DNA of 64,000 nucleotides from Propionivibrio dicarboxylicus (GCF_900099695.1 NZ_FNCY01000015.1:1-64000), one strand, 5' to 3'; shown: positions 34,141 through 44,182, numbered from the stretch's first letter. Numbers and translations: made by a program. The notes: a model not told the origin generated them from the sequence alone.

Positions 34141-35481
34141 TCAGTCGGGCGTGCGTTCGATCTCGGCGGCGAACTGCTCGCGGTCGAGCGAGTTCTCCCA
34201 CTGCGCGACGACGAGCGTGGCGACGGCGTTGCCGATCAGGTTGGTCGGCACCAGCCCTTCGGCCATCAGGCGGTGGATGCCGAGGATCAGCGCGACGCTG
34301 GTCACCGGGATCGTGCTGACCGTCGACAAGGTCGCGGCAAGCACGACGAAGGCGGCGCCCGAGACGCCGGCGGCGCCCTTCGAGGTCAGCAGCAGCACGG
34401 CGAGCAGACCGAGTTGCTGCATGACATCGAGCGGCGTGTTGGTCGCTTGCGCCAGGAAAATCGCGGCAAAAGCCAGATAGAGACAGGTGCCGTCGAGGTT
34501 GAACGAATACCCGGTCGGGATGACGAGGCCGACGACGCTCTTCTTGCAGCCGAGCTTTTCGAGCTTCTCCAGCATCCGCGGCAGCACGACTTCGGACGAG
34601 GTCGTCGCCAGGCAGATCAGCACCTCCTCGCGGAAGTAGCGGACGATCTTGAAGATGCTGAAACCGCAGTACTTCGACACGGCGCCGAGGACGACGAAGA
34701 CGAAGATGAAGCAGACGATGTAGAAATAGCCGAGCAACTTTCCGAGCGTCAGCAGCGAGCCGGCGCCGTATTTGCCGACGGTGAAGGCGATCGCGCCGAA
34801 AGCGCCGATCGGCGCGGCGATCATGACGATGTTGACGGCGCCGAACAGGGTCTTGGCCAGCAGTTCGAGCAGGTGGATCACCGGCTTGCCGGCATCGCCG
34901 AGCGCCGAGAGCGAGAAACCGAACATGCAGGCGAGGAACAGCACCTGCAGCACATGCCCTTCCGAGAGCGCGCCGAACACGGTGTTCGGGATGATCGCCA
35001 TGAGGAACTGGACCGTGCCCTGGTCCTTGGCCTGCGTGACGAAATGCTTGACCGAGCCGGTATCGACCGAGGCCATATCGACGTTCATGCCGACGCCCGG
35101 TTGCCAATAGTTGACGGCGACCATACCGAGAATCAACGCGACCGTCGTCATGACTTCGAAATAGATCAGCGCCTTGATCGCGACGCGTCCGACCTTGGCC
35201 ATGTCGCCCATGCCGGCGATGCCGAGAATGACGGTGCAGAAGATGATCGGCGCGATCAGCATGCGGATGCCCTTGATGAAGGCATCGCCGAAAGGCTGCA
35301 TCTTCGTGCCGAATTCCGGGAACCAGTGGCCGACGACAACACCGACGACCATTGCGACGATGACATAGAACCACAGTTGCCGATACCACGGCTTCTTCAC
35401 CTTGCCGGCGCCGGCCCCACCCGAACGCCTGACGACCGCCGGCGCTCCCTGACTTTCCACGACGATGCCATCGCTGCTCAT
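34141..35481 (-). CDS. Dicarboxylate/amino acid:cation symporter (DctA/GltP family)
   Basis: DAACS-family carrier of 446 residues from ATG 35481, with AGGGGAG upstream. Family motifs are SSEVVLPRM (HP1 serine-rich loop), GYSFNLDGTCLY (NMDGT-like cation site) and TSKGAAGVSG (HP2). It imports C4-dicarboxylates or acidic amino acids with Na+ or H+. As last gene of the operon it may bring in a substrate or handle the oxaloacetate and related acids the pathway makes. A longer frame open to 36405 is only a read-through of the ligI antisense frame. Confidence 0.88.
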   Translation of the reverse strand: MSSDGIVVESQGAPAVVRRSGGAGAGKVKKPWYRQLWFYVIVAMVVGVVVGHWFPEFGTKMQPFGDAFIKGIRMLIAPIIFCTVILGIAGMGDMAKVGRVAIKALIYFEVMTTVALILGMVAVNYWQPGVGMNVDMASVDTGSVKHFVTQAKDQGTVQFLMAIIPNTVFGALSEGHVLQVLFLACMFGFSLSALGDAGKPVIHLLELLAKTLFGAVNIVMIAAPIGAFGAIAFTVGKYGAGSLLTLGKLLGYFYIVCFIFVFVVLGAVSKYCGFSIFKIVRYFREEVLICLATTSSEVVLPRMLEKLEKLGCKKSVVGLVIPTGYSFNLDGTCLYLAFAAIFLAQATNTPLDVMQQLGLLAVLLLTSKGAAGVSGAAFVVLAATLSTVSTIPVTSVALILGIHRLMAEGLVPTNLIGNAVATLVVAQWENSLDREQFAAEIERTPD

Positions 35482-35522
35482 TGCTTGCTCCCCTGTATTG
35501 AAATGGTATGAAGATCGACGGT

Positions 35523-36437
35523 TCAGACTTCTTCCGGCCAGTACAAACGCATCGGATTCCCGACCAGCAGCTTCTGCTGCAGGTCCGGCGTCGGCGCGAT
35601 CTGCGGAATGAAGTCGACCAGCAGGCCGTCGTCCGGCATGTGGTCCTTGAGATTCGGATGCGGCCAGTCGGTCCCCCAGAGCACGCGCTCGGGGAATTCC
35701 TCGACGAGACGACGGGCGAAGGGCACGACGTCGCGGTAAGCGGCGCGCTCGCCATTGAGGGCGCGTGGGCCGGTAACGCTGAGGCGTTCCGGGCAGGTCA
35801 CCTTCGACCAGATGTTGGTGTGCTCGCGCATCAGGCGGACGAAGCCCTCGAACTCGGGACCGTCGACGGGTTTCGTCACGTCGGGCCGGCCCATGTGATC
35901 GACGACGACCGTCGTCGGCAACGCGGTAAAGAAGTCGCGCAATTCCGGTAGATCGGCCGCCTCGAAATAGACGACGACATGCCAGCCGAGTGGCGCGATA
36001 CGGCCGGCGATCTCGAGCAGTTCGTCCTTCGGCGTAAAGTCGACGAGACGCTTGACGAAGTTGAAGCGGACGCCGCGCACACCGGCCTGGTGAAGCGCCT
36101 GCAGATCGGCATCGCTGATGTCGCGCCGCACCGTGGCGACGCCGCGCGCCATGCCATTGGAATGAACGAGCGCATCGACGAGGGCGCGGTTGTCGGCACC
36201 GTGGCAAGTCGCCTGGACGACGACGTTGCGGGCAAAGCCGAGGCGGTCGCGCAGCGCAAACAACTGCTCGCGCGAGGCATCGCAGGGCGTGTATTTGCGC
36301 TCGGGCGCAAACGGGAAGCGCTCGCCGGGACCGAAGACATGACAATGGGCATCGACGGCCCCCGCCGGCAGACGGAACTGCGGGATCGACGGATTGGCGA
36401 ACCAATCCAGCCAGCCCGGCGTTTTCTCGAAACTCAT
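35523..36437 (-). CDS. ligI: 2-Pyrone-4,6-dicarboxylate (PDC) hydrolase
   Basis: Amidohydrolase-superfamily lactonase of 304 residues that opens PDC to 4-oxalomesaconate in the protocatechuate/gallate 4,5-cleavage pathway. It follows known LigI closely: DAHCHVFGP metal-type loop (about 29-37), FALRDRLGFARNVVVQ, MRLYWPEE C-terminus, VDHMGRPD and WGTDWPHPN with the catalytic Asp. Start is the ATG at 36437 with AAGGTGA upstream; the TTG before it is less likely. It sits 41 bp upstream of the carrier gene, within the operon. Confidence 0.92.
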   Translation of the reverse strand: MSFEKTPGWLDWFANPSIPQFRLPAGAVDAHCHVFGPGERFPFAPERKYTPCDASREQLFALRDRLGFARNVVVQATCHGADNRALVDALVHSNGMARGVATVRRDISDADLQALHQAGVRGVRFNFVKRLVDFTPKDELLEIAGRIAPLGWHVVVYFEAADLPELRDFFTALPTTVVVDHMGRPDVTKPVDGPEFEGFVRLMREHTNIWSKVTCPERLSVTGPRALNGERAAYRDVVPFARRLVEEFPERVLWGTDWPHPNLKDHMPDDGLLVDFIPQIAPTPDLQQKLLVGNPMRLYWPEEV

Positions 36438-36520
36438 CAACTCACCTTCTCTCGAAAATCAGGAAAAACCCCGGCCATCGCCCGCGTTCGGCGGGCGTCA
36501 GCGACCGGATGACAGAAAGA

Positions 36521-37486
36521 CTATTCGGCCTTGATCTGCGCCTCGCGGATCAGTTTCTCGTAGCGGACGCGCTCGTTGTGAATCAGCTCCTTGAACTGCT
36601 GCGTCGAGCCCGGCGTCACCTCGCCGCCGACCGCCGCCATGCGCTCCAGCACTTCCGGCGACTTCAGCGCCTTCTGGATCTCGCCATGCAGCTTCTCGAT
36701 GATCGGCTTTGGCGTCGCCGCCGGCGCGATGAAGCCGTACCAGACCGAAGCCTCGAAGCCGGGGAAGCCCGACTCGGCGATCGTCGGCGCATCGGGGAAG
36801 ATCGTCGTGCGCTTGTCGCTCATCACCGCCAGCACGCGCAGCTTGCCGGCCTTGACGTGCGGCAGCACTTCCAGCGCATTGACGGCGACCAGCGGCAACT
36901 GTCCGCCGAGCACGTCGATGATCGCCTGCGCGCCGCCGCGATACGGGATATGCAGCAGCGATATGCCGGCCGCGCGCATGAAGAGTTCGACGGCAAGATG
37001 CGGCGTCGAGCCGTTGCCCGGCGTCGCGTAGCTGAGCGCACCCGGCTTGGCCTTGGCCGCCGCCATCAGGTCCTTGAGCGAACCGATGCCGGCGTTGGCG
37101 TTGGCGGCGATCACGACGGGCACGCGGCCGATCAGCGAAATCGGCGCTACCTCGCGTTCGGGATCGAAAGGTGACGGCTGGAACAGCGTCGGATTGGCGG
37201 CGAGCGCGTTGGCCGTCACCATCAGCGTATAGCCGTCGGGCGGACTGTCGATCATCGCCCGCACGGCGATGTTGGTGCCGGCGCCGGGCTTGTTCTCGAC
37301 GACGACCGGTTGCCCGAGCGCTGTCGAGATCTTCTGCCCGACCGTGCGCGCGACGACGTCGACGGCACCGCCTGGCGTATAACCGACATAAACGCGAATC
37401 GGCTTGCTCGGATAGTTCTGCGCCTGCGCGGCCGAAGCCAGACACAGCGCCGCCGCAACGGAAAGACACCACCGCATGATGCTCAT
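36521..37486 (-). CDS. Bug/TctC-family periplasmic solute receptor (lig operon)
   Basis: Exported binding protein of 321 residues with signal peptide (about 1-22, ending SAAQAQ) and the Bug-family core: YPSKPIRVYVGYTPGGAVDVVAR, in pieces, and NKPGAGTNIA. Bug proteins bind carboxylates and serve TctAB permeases or signal. No TctA or TctB genes are present here, which is common for this family. Position inside the lig operon suggests an aromatic acid or PDC as ligand. Confidence 0.88.
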   Translation of the reverse strand: MSIMRWCLSVAAALCLASAAQAQNYPSKPIRVYVGYTPGGAVDVVARTVGQKISTALGQPVVVENKPGAGTNIAVRAMIDSPPDGYTLMVTANALAANPTLFQPSPFDPEREVAPISLIGRVPVVIAANANAGIGSLKDLMAAAKAKPGALSYATPGNGSTPHLAVELFMRAAGISLLHIPYRGGAQAIIDVLGGQLPLVAVNALEVLPHVKAGKLRVLAVMSDKRTTIFPDAPTIAESGFPGFEASVWYGFIAPAATPKPIIEKLHGEIQKALKSPEVLERMAAVGGEVTPGSTQQFKELIHNERVRYEKLIREAQIKAE

Positions 37487-37577
37487 GATTTCGACCCTTT
37501 CATGACGTTATTGATCGTGTTCGCGGCCCAGTGCCGCTTGAAACTCTGCTGAAATGGAGATGCCATCGCCCTGCTCC

Positions 37578-38423
37578 TCACGGCACCACGGCGCCGCGCA
37601 GCCCGGCACGGGATATTGCCGTGGCGACCGTTCCCCCGCGTTTGGCCTGATCGACAAAATCGCGCAGGAACGGCAGTCCTGCCTCGCGCCCCTTGGGAAT
37701 CGCGATGGCATGGCGTTCGAGACCCCAGTTGCCGGCCAGCACCCGCCCGCCGGGCAAGGTATCGGCCATCTCGAACAGCGTCGACTTGTTGGTGGCATAG
37801 GCTTCGGCAGCGCCGCTGGCAAGCAGGCGAATGCCCTCGCCGACCGTCGTCGCCCGCAGCACCGTCGCCGCCTTGAGGTCGCGCGAGAGCACGCCGTCCG
37901 AGGTGCTGCCGGCGGTCACGGCAACGCGCACGCCCGGCCGGTCGATGCCGGCAATATCGGCAATCGCGACACCCGGCGCGACGAGATACCCCAATTCAAT
38001 ATCGAGATACGGCGGCGAGAAATCCATTTCCTTCGCCCGCGCCGGCGAAGCGTTGGTGAACGCGACATCGGCCGCACCCGATTTCACCGCCGCCAGCACA
38101 TCGGCATTCTTGGCATGGACGACCGGCTCGAAGGCGACCCCCAACCGCGCCGCCAACGCCCGGCCGAGATCATGGCCGACGCCACGCGCCTCACTGCCGT
38201 TGGCGCCGGGCAGGATCGAGGTCGGTGTGCCGGGATAGAGCGCGACACGCAGACGGCCGGTCGGCGCGAGGATCGCGGCCGCCTCTGCCGCAACACCGGA
38301 AGCACGCACATCCGACGCCGGCGCGGCCGCGTCCTTGCGCGCCGGACCGACCGCGCAGGCGGCCAGCAGCACGGCGGCGGCCAGGCACGGCAGCAGGCGC
38401 TTCAAGGCGATTCCATCGTTCAT
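37578..38423 (-). CDS. Lipoprotein solute-binding protein, family 3 type
   Basis: Binding protein of 281 residues. Start is ATG 38423 after a perfect AGGAGGTGA; the frame runs open to 38474. A lipobox (LLAAC, Cys at about 23) predicts membrane anchoring. The domain is SBP_bac_3-like (GRLRVALYPGTPTS, DLGRALAARLGV, DVAFTNASPARAKEMDFSPPY). No ABC permease or ATPase is adjacent. It is a second receptor of the operon, next to ligK; its ligand is unknown. Confidence 0.8.
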   Translation of the reverse strand: MNDGIALKRLLPCLAAAVLLAACAVGPARKDAAAPASDVRASGVAAEAAAILAPTGRLRVALYPGTPTSILPGANGSEARGVGHDLGRALAARLGVAFEPVVHAKNADVLAAVKSGAADVAFTNASPARAKEMDFSPPYLDIELGYLVAPGVAIADIAGIDRPGVRVAVTAGSTSDGVLSRDLKAATVLRATTVGEGIRLLASGAAEAYATNKSTLFEMADTLPGGRVLAGNWGLERHAIAIPKGREAGLPFLRDFVDQAKRGGTVATAISRAGLRGAVVP

Positions 38424-38482
38424 GCGCTCACCTCCTTCATTCCCCGGGATGCCGGTGCGATCCTTGTCCTTCAATCGCCGAG

Positions 38483-39172
38483 TCAGTCGATGTACTTCAA
38501 CCCGGCCTTTTCGAGCGGCTCGCGCATCTTGTAGATGTCGAGACCCAGCTCGCCGGCGGCAAAACGCGCGCGCTTGCCCGCCTCGGCCGCTTCGCGCGCC
38601 TCGCCGGCATCGGCCACTTGCGCGGCGATCGCCGCCGGCACGATGACGACGCCATCGGCATCGGCAACGACGACGTCACCCGGATTGACCAGCGCGCCGG
38701 CGCAGACGACCGGCACGTTCACCGAACCGAGCGTCGCCTTGACCGTGCCCTTGGCATGGATCGCCTTGGAGAAGACCGGAAAATCCATCGCCGCCAGTTC
38801 CTTCACGTCACGCACGCCGCCGTCGATGATCAAGCCCTTGCAGCCGCGGGCGCGGAAGGAGGTGGCGAGCAGTTCGCCGAAGAAACCGTCGTCGCTGTCC
38901 GTCGTGCAGGCGGCGACGGCGACATCGCCGGCCTGAAACTCGCCGGCAGCGACGTGCATCATCCAGTTGTCGCCGGGCTGCAGCAGGACCGTCACGGCCG
39001 TGCCGCAGACGGCCGCACCGGGATAGACCGGGCGCATATAGGGCTTCATCAGCCCGACGCGGCCCATGGCCTCATGGATGGTGGCGACGCCGAGACGGCC
39101 AAGACGTTCGACGGCGGCCTTGTCGGCACGGACGATGTTGCGTTTGACGATACCGAGATTGTTCAGGCTCAT
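38483..39172 (-). CDS. ligK: 4-Carboxy-4-hydroxy-2-oxoadipate (CHA/HMG) aldolase
   Basis: RraA-fold class II aldolase of 229 residues that splits CHA to pyruvate and oxaloacetate, the last step of the 4,5-cleavage pathway (LigK/GalC/ProA). The Mg-site GGVRDVKEL with Arg-Asp is at about 122-130, and [15 protein letters not shown] is conserved. It begins 1 nt after the ligJ stop with a GGGGGC site inside ligJ. The frame continues upstream only as a shadow of ligJ. Confidence 0.92.
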   Translation of the reverse strand: MSLNNLGIVKRNIVRADKAAVERLGRLGVATIHEAMGRVGLMKPYMRPVYPGAAVCGTAVTVLLQPGDNWMMHVAAGEFQAGDVAVAACTTDSDDGFFGELLATSFRARGCKGLIIDGGVRDVKELAAMDFPVFSKAIHAKGTVKATLGSVNVPVVCAGALVNPGDVVVADADGVVIVPAAIAAQVADAGEAREAAEAGKRARFAAGELGLDIYKMREPLEKAGLKYID

Positions 39173-39173
39173 G

Positions 39174-40202
39174 TCATTGCCCCCGCGCCTTGAGCGCCGC
39201 GTCGAGCCGCGGATAGACGCGGCGGGCGTTGCCCTCGTAGATCTTGTAGCGCTCCTCCGCCGAGAGGTTCGGCGTCGCCTCGATGTAGCGCTTGGTGTCG
39301 TCGTAATAGTGGCCGGTCTCGGGGTCGATGCCGCGCACCGCACCGATCATCTCCGAGGCGAAGAGCACGTTATCGACCGGGATCACCTTGGTCAGCAGGT
39401 CGATGCCCGGCTGGTGATAGACGCAGGTGTCGAAGAAAATGTTGTTGAGCAGATGCTCGCTGAGCAGCGGCTTCTTGAGCTCCTGCGCCAGGCCGCGGAA
39501 ACGCCCCCAGTGGTAGGGCGCAGCGCCGCCGCCGTGCGGGATGACGAACTTCAGCGTCGGGAAATCCTTGAAGAGGTCCGAGGTCAGGCACTGCATGAAG
39601 GCCGTCGTGTCGGCGTTGAGATAATGCGCGCCGGTCGTGTGGAAACAGGCATTGCAGCTCGTCGACACGTGGATCATCGCCGGGATTTCCAGCTCGACCA
39701 TCTTCTCGTAAAGCGGATACCAGTGACGGTCGGAGAGCGGCGGCTCCTTCCAGTGCCCGCCCGAGGGGTCGGGGTTGAGATTGATGCCGACGAAGCCGTA
39801 TTCCTTGACGCACTTCTCCAGCTCGGGAATGCAGGTCTTCGGATCGACGCCGGGTGACTGCGGCAGCATCGCCGCGCCGATGAAGTTATCCGGAAAGAGT
39901 TGCGCGACGCGATGGCACAGCTCGTTGCAGATCGCCGCCCAGGTCGAACTCGTGTTGAAGTCGCCGATGTGATGCGCCATGAAACTCGCGCGCGGCGAAA
40001 AGATCGTCAGGTCCGAACCGCGCTCCTTCATCTTGGCGAGCTGGTTGGTCTCGATGCTCTCGCGCAGCTCGTCGTCGCTGATTTCCAGCTCGGCCGCCTT
40101 CGGCGCCACGCTCGCGTCCTTGAGACCGGCGATCTGCCGGTTGCGCCAGTCTTCGAGCGCTTTCGGCGCCGTCGTGTAGTGGCCGTGAATATCGATGATC
40201 AT
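39174..40202 (-). CDS. ligJ: 4-Oxalomesaconate hydratase
   Basis: Amidohydrolase-type hydratase of 342 residues that adds water to 4-oxalomesaconate to give CHA. It opens with [15 protein letters not shown] (metal His-x-His) and has [39 protein letters not shown] and [10 protein letters not shown], all shared with known LigJ. The ATG overlaps the ligU stop by 4 nt. This LigJ is the amidohydrolase form, unrelated to the zinc-dependent PIG-L-type GalB that does the same step in pseudomonads. Confidence 0.93.
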   Translation of the reverse strand: MIIDIHGHYTTAPKALEDWRNRQIAGLKDASVAPKAAELEISDDELRESIETNQLAKMKERGSDLTIFSPRASFMAHHIGDFNTSSTWAAICNELCHRVAQLFPDNFIGAAMLPQSPGVDPKTCIPELEKCVKEYGFVGINLNPDPSGGHWKEPPLSDRHWYPLYEKMVELEIPAMIHVSTSCNACFHTTGAHYLNADTTAFMQCLTSDLFKDFPTLKFVIPHGGGAAPYHWGRFRGLAQELKKPLLSEHLLNNIFFDTCVYHQPGIDLLTKVIPVDNVLFASEMIGAVRGIDPETGHYYDDTKRYIEATPNLSAEERYKIYEGNARRVYPRLDAALKARGQ

Positions 40203-41293
40203 GCGGATTCTCCTGGGGTCCAGATCGATGACGGAATCATCACCTCGCCGCGCATGATCAGGCGCGCGGTGCGCAGCAGGGCAGCGCGGGTGACGCGTTG
40301 GGGATCGTTTTCGTCGGTCTCGAGTTCGACCGAGAACTCGCCGGTCGGGTGCTCGACCGACAACCGCCGCACGCGGCCGGGCGACACCGCGGCGATGCCT
40401 TGCGTGATCGAGCCTTCGAGCACGCAGGCGGTGGCGACGGTGACCGCCGCCAATACGCCAATGGCATCGTGGCAGACGTGCGGGATAAAGCAGCGCGTGG
40501 CGATCGCGCCGCCCTGTGCCGGCGGCGCCACCAGGCACATCTTCGGATAACTCTTCGGCCCGACATCGCCGAGGCCCATCGCCACTCCAGCGGCAAGACG
40601 CAGGCGTTCGAGGCGGGCCTTGAGTTCGCTGTCGGCATTCATCGCCGTCACGCTCTCGTCGCCGCGCCGGCCGACGTCGGCGGCACGCAGCAAGACCATC
40701 GGCATACCGTTGTCGATGCAGGTGACTTCGAGGCCATCGATGACATCGCGGACGCGGCCGGTCGGCAACAGACCGGAACAGACCGAGCCGGCGGTATCGA
40801 GGAAATTGATGCTGATCGGCGACGCAGTCCCGGGCACGCCGTCGATGCGCGCCTCGCCTTCGTAGGCGACGCGGCCGCCGGGCGTGCAGACGGTGATGTC
40901 GCAGGCCATGTCGGTATTGATCGTGCGCACGCGCAGCGTCGTCGTCTCGCCCTGCACCGCCGCGAGGCCGGTTTCGAGCGCAAACGGGACGACGGCGGCA
41001 AGCATGTTGCCGCAATTGGGGGTCGTATCGACGACGTCCTTGCCGGGTTGCAACTGCGCGAAAAGGAAATCGAGATCGACGCCGGGCACGGCGCTCGGAC
41101 CGACGATGCCGACCTTGCTGGTCAGCGGATGGGCGCCGCCGAGCCCGTCGATCTGGCGCGCGTCGGGCGAGCCGATCGCGGCGAGCAGCACACGGTCGCG
41201 CGTGGCGACCTCCGCCGGCAGGTCGGCCGCGCGAAAAAAGGGGCCGCGCGACGTGCCGCCGCGCATGAACAAACAGGGAATTGCCGTCTGCAT
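40199..41293 (-). CDS. ligU: 4-Oxalomesaconate tautomerase (PrpF family)
   Basis: PrpF/diaminopimelate-epimerase fold isomerase of 364 residues. It has FMRGGTSRGPFF (about 9-20), TPNCGNMLAAVVPFA (about 90-104) and HPTGEFSVELE, the family's active-site landmarks. In 4,5-cleavage operons this enzyme moves the double bond of 4-oxalomesaconate (LigU/GalD) so that the hydratase can act. It is the first enzyme gene after the LysR gene, overlapping ligJ. Confidence 0.9.
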   Translation of the reverse strand: MQTAIPCLFMRGGTSRGPFFRAADLPAEVATRDRVLLAAIGSPDARQIDGLGGAHPLTSKVGIVGPSAVPGVDLDFLFAQLQPGKDVVDTTPNCGNMLAAVVPFALETGLAAVQGETTTLRVRTINTDMACDITVCTPGGRVAYEGEARIDGVPGTASPISINFLDTAGSVCSGLLPTGRVRDVIDGLEVTCIDNGMPMVLLRAADVGRRGDESVTAMNADSELKARLERLRLAAGVAMGLGDVGPKSYPKMCLVAPPAQGGAIATRCFIPHVCHDAIGVLAAVTVATACVLEGSITQGIAAVSPGRVRRLSVEHPTGEFSVELETDENDPQRVTRAALLRTARLIMRGEVMIPSSIWTPGESA

Positions 41294-41347
41294 CCCGGTC
41301 TCCGAAGGTTTGGAATAACTCGATGACGGTATTGTGGCGGCATTGCG

Positions 41348-41370
41348 GGGCAGCGCCTAGGCGCCTGCCC
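41348..41370. terminator. Hairpin between lysR and ligU
   Basis: GGGCAG-CGCC (41348-41357) pairs with GGCG-C-CTGCCC (41360-41370), with one bulged base and a 2-nt loop. It lies in the 86-bp gap after the LysR stop. No T-run follows, so it may attenuate rather than stop read-through into ligU, or mark the ligU promoter region. Confidence 0.4.
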
Positions 41371-41379
41371 GACTACTAG

Positions 41380-42309
41380 CTATAACGTTTTGTTATGGGG
41401 TGCGTCCATCGCCTCGGCGCCACTGATGATCAGTTGGCGGAGCACGCGCTGCACATGCCGGATCAGCGGTGTCGGCTGTTTATGCGAAGAACTGACGAGG
41501 CACAGCCGGCTGATCAGCGTCGGCGCCACGATCGGCGCTAGCACGAAATGCGATGACAGCCCGCTGACGGCGACGGCCGAGCGCGGCAGCAGCGCGTAGC
41601 CGTAGCCGGCCTGCACAAGATTGAGGATCGAGGCGATGCTCGAAATCTCCCAGGCGACCTCGAGCGGGATGCCGAGCAATGCCGATTGCGTCTCGATCAG
41701 CTTGCGGATGGCATGAGTGCGCGCCGGCACGATCAGCGGCAGGCGGGCGAGTTCGGCGAAGGCGACACCGCCCGGACCGGCGAGATGCATGTTCGCGGCC
41801 GTGCCGACGAGACAGATCGATTCGTCGATGACCGGCTGGATGTCGAGCGCCGGATTCGGATCGGGATTGAGCAGGATGGCGAGGTCGGCGCGACCGCTGG
41901 CGATCCACTCGGCGAGGTGCGCCGACAGGCCTTCGACAATCGAGAGCTGCGCCTGCGGCAGGTTCTTGCGGAATTCCTCGACGAGCGGCAGCGTGCACCA
42001 GCGGCCGAAACTCGGCGGCAAGCCGACGACGATGCGCCCGCTCGGCACGTCACGATTGGCCTCGATGTCCTCGCGTACGCTCGACATCAGCTGCAGGATG
42101 CCGACCGCATGGTCGTAGAGGCGCTTGCCGGCCTCGGTCATCATGACGCCGCGCCCGTTGCGGATCAGCAGCGTCGTGCGCAGGTCGGTTTCGAGCAGGC
42201 GCACATGGCGCGACAAGGCCGGCTGCGCGATGTTGAGCACCATCGCCGCCTTGCTGAAGCTGCCGAGTTCGGCGACCCGGACGAAATATTCGAGTTGCTT
42301 GAGGTTCAT
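41380..42309 (-). CDS. LysR-family regulator of the lig operon
   Basis: Regulator of 309 residues from ATG 42309; a TTG eight codons upstream is possible and neither has a strong site. HTH at 1-60 (FSKAAMVLNIAQPALSRHVR), then an effector domain of the CbbR/NAC type. It is co-directional with and directly upstream of ligU, so it could be first gene of the operon. It probably senses a pathway intermediate such as protocatechuate, gallate or PDC, as LigR does elsewhere; this is inference. Confidence 0.87.
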   Translation of the reverse strand: MNLKQLEYFVRVAELGSFSKAAMVLNIAQPALSRHVRLLETDLRTTLLIRNGRGVMMTEAGKRLYDHAVGILQLMSSVREDIEANRDVPSGRIVVGLPPSFGRWCTLPLVEEFRKNLPQAQLSIVEGLSAHLAEWIASGRADLAILLNPDPNPALDIQPVIDESICLVGTAANMHLAGPGGVAFAELARLPLIVPARTHAIRKLIETQSALLGIPLEVAWEISSIASILNLVQAGYGYALLPRSAVAVSGLSSHFVLAPIVAPTLISRLCLVSSSHKQPTPLIRHVQRVLRQLIISGAEAMDAPHNKTL

Positions 42310-42565
42310 GAAAGTATTGTGGGCCTGGAGCAATGAGATTCAATCGAGGAACGGCATTTCATATGCGGTGAATCTGCCCAGGACGCTTCCTGCAGATACC
42401 GGCCCCAGGCGATTATTCTCTTTGGTTTCCATGCATTTGCATAGCCAGGGGGGTGTATCGATTAAGCGCCGGAGTGCTTTGCACCCTGCCCAGGAGCGGC
42501 GGCAGGGCGCATGCCATTGACCGCCGAGTGGCAGTCGTCAGCCAGATTCCTGACGCCAGACAGAA

Positions 42566-44182
42566 TCAGATCCGGGGACCGGCCTCGTCCCCGTATTCCT
42601 TGTCGACCCATTCCTTCAACTCGGCAAGGGATACCGGTTTTCCGAAATAGTAGCCTTGACCGAATTCAACGCCGAGTTCTGCAAGCCGGTCGGCCTGCCT
42701 TTCATTCTCGATACCTTCTGCGATCACTTCGGCGCCCACCGCACGAGCGATCTGAATGATTTCCGGAATCAGGGATGAACGAACCGTGACGTCTTCCATG
42801 TCCCACACGAACGAACGGTCAATTTTCAGATAGTGCGGCGCAATCGACCTGACGCTCGACAGGTTCGAGAATCCGGTCCCGAAGTCGTCGACGGCGATGA
42901 GATAGCCATCCCCCTTGACGGCCTCCACTTCACTCTTGATTGCCTGCGATATCTGCTGCTCGGTCACTTCGACACAAACCCGACCGCCTCGATTTGCATA
43001 TGCGGCGAAATGTGTGTTCAAGAGCATGCGCGCCTGACTGCTCTGCAGCGTGTCGGGAAAGAAGTTGACCGCCACCTTGAAGTGCTCCGGTAGCGGAAGC
43101 TTCTCCAGATCTTCGGCGGCTCTCATCACGACAACCCGGTCCATCTGCGCCGTCAGTCCCTGCGCAATCACTTCGGGAATGAATTCATCCGGAAAGAGTA
43201 CGCGATTTCCATAAGCCAATCTCATGAGCACTTCACACCCGGCGATTTTGCGGGTCTTGAGGCTGACGACCGGTTGGAAGGCGCAGCGGACGTTTTCCGG
43301 CCTCAGCAAGTGTTTCAGATGTGCCCTGAAGGACAGACGGCTCCGAATCACCGGCAGGGTCGCAAAGTATGTCAGTCCTCCAAGGACCAAGGACATTGCG
43401 GCCAGGACAAGGATCAGCAGTCGATAACGCGTGGTGATAGCCAACCAAGGTATTGCGCTCTGCAGAATGTTGGCGGTTTCCGGAACTGCCGTTGAAACCC
43501 AGAAGATCCCCATCTCGTAATTCCATCCTGACAGCTTGCCTTCCACGGGGAGAACAGTACTCAGGAAAGCAACCTCGGCATCGGGAATTTGCGGCGCCCT
43601 GTACATGATCAAAGGCACTCGACTGGGCAAGCGTAGTCGTATCAGGGAAACGCCGGTGTCGTGGAGTTCGCGAAGCCTGAAAGGGGAAATGACGGCGTCG
43701 AAACGACCCAATACGGTAATCGATGATTTCAGCCCCTGCTCGCTGATTTCCAGAGGTCTGTTGAGAAAGAGATTGAAGATCTCTCCGCTTCGTTGGAGGA
43801 CATACACGGCGTCGGGCGCGCCAGCGTCGACAGGCACCGACAAGATCCCGTCCGTGGTCGTGCATGCAAGTTTGCGGTTGTCATCAAATACACCGAATTC
43901 GCCGATGTATGAAGAACCCAGCGTCCATCGGCGCAAGGCTCTCAGGGTCTTGTCCGAGCAATCGGGTTCCAGGTCTTTCGCGGCAGTCCGCAGATAGGTC
44001 ACCGAATCCCGCACCATGCCAGCCAGCATTTTCCCTGCCGCATCATGCACTTCGCGAACTCTTGCGATTTCCATCACGCCGACCATCGCGAAGCACACCA
44101 TCAGGCAGGCCAATGTGACAAGGATGCTCGCCATGGCGGCCAGCAAGGGCGGCAAAAAATTGGCTTTGGCTTGCACTCGCAT
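42566..44182 (-). CDS. CSS-motif EAL-domain c-di-GMP phosphodiesterase
   Basis: Membrane phosphodiesterase of 538 residues from ATG 44182 (an upstream TTG at 44248 is less likely). TM1 is at about 12-36, a periplasmic CSS-type region follows (DCSDKTL near 75 and LACTTTDG near 107 supply two cysteines), TM2 is at about 255-278, and the EAL domain spans 295-530. Catalytic residues are present: EVLMR in place of EAL, NFFP, DDFGTG, KIDRSFV, AEGIEN and GQGYYFGKP. In E. coli PdeB/PdeC-type proteins the cysteines form a DsbA/B-dependent disulfide that controls activity. The protein should lower c-di-GMP at the membrane in response to redox state. Confidence 0.9.
   Translation of the reverse strand: MRVQAKANFLPPLLAAMASILVTLACLMVCFAMVGVMEIARVREVHDAAGKMLAGMVRDSVTYLRTAAKDLEPDCSDKTLRALRRWTLGSSYIGEFGVFDDNRKLACTTTDGILSVPVDAGAPDAVYVLQRSGEIFNLFLNRPLEISEQGLKSSITVLGRFDAVISPFRLRELHDTGVSLIRLRLPSRVPLIMYRAPQIPDAEVAFLSTVLPVEGKLSGWNYEMGIFWVSTAVPETANILQSAIPWLAITTRYRLLILVLAAMSLVLGGLTYFATLPVIRSRLSFRAHLKHLLRPENVRCAFQPVVSLKTRKIAGCEVLMRLAYGNRVLFPDEFIPEVIAQGLTAQMDRVVVMRAAEDLEKLPLPEHFKVAVNFFPDTLQSSQARMLLNTHFAAYANRGGRVCVEVTEQQISQAIKSEVEAVKGDGYLIAVDDFGTGFSNLSSVRSIAPHYLKIDRSFVWDMEDVTVRSSLIPEIIQIARAVGAEVIAEGIENERQADRLAELGVEFGQGYYFGKPVSLAELKEWVDKEYGDEAGPRI

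Noticed and set aside
35482-36405. Extended N-terminus of the dicarboxylate carrier to 36405
   Set aside because: The extension lies across ligI in another frame, is Arg-rich and has no membrane pattern; the ATG at 35481 has a strong ribosome site.
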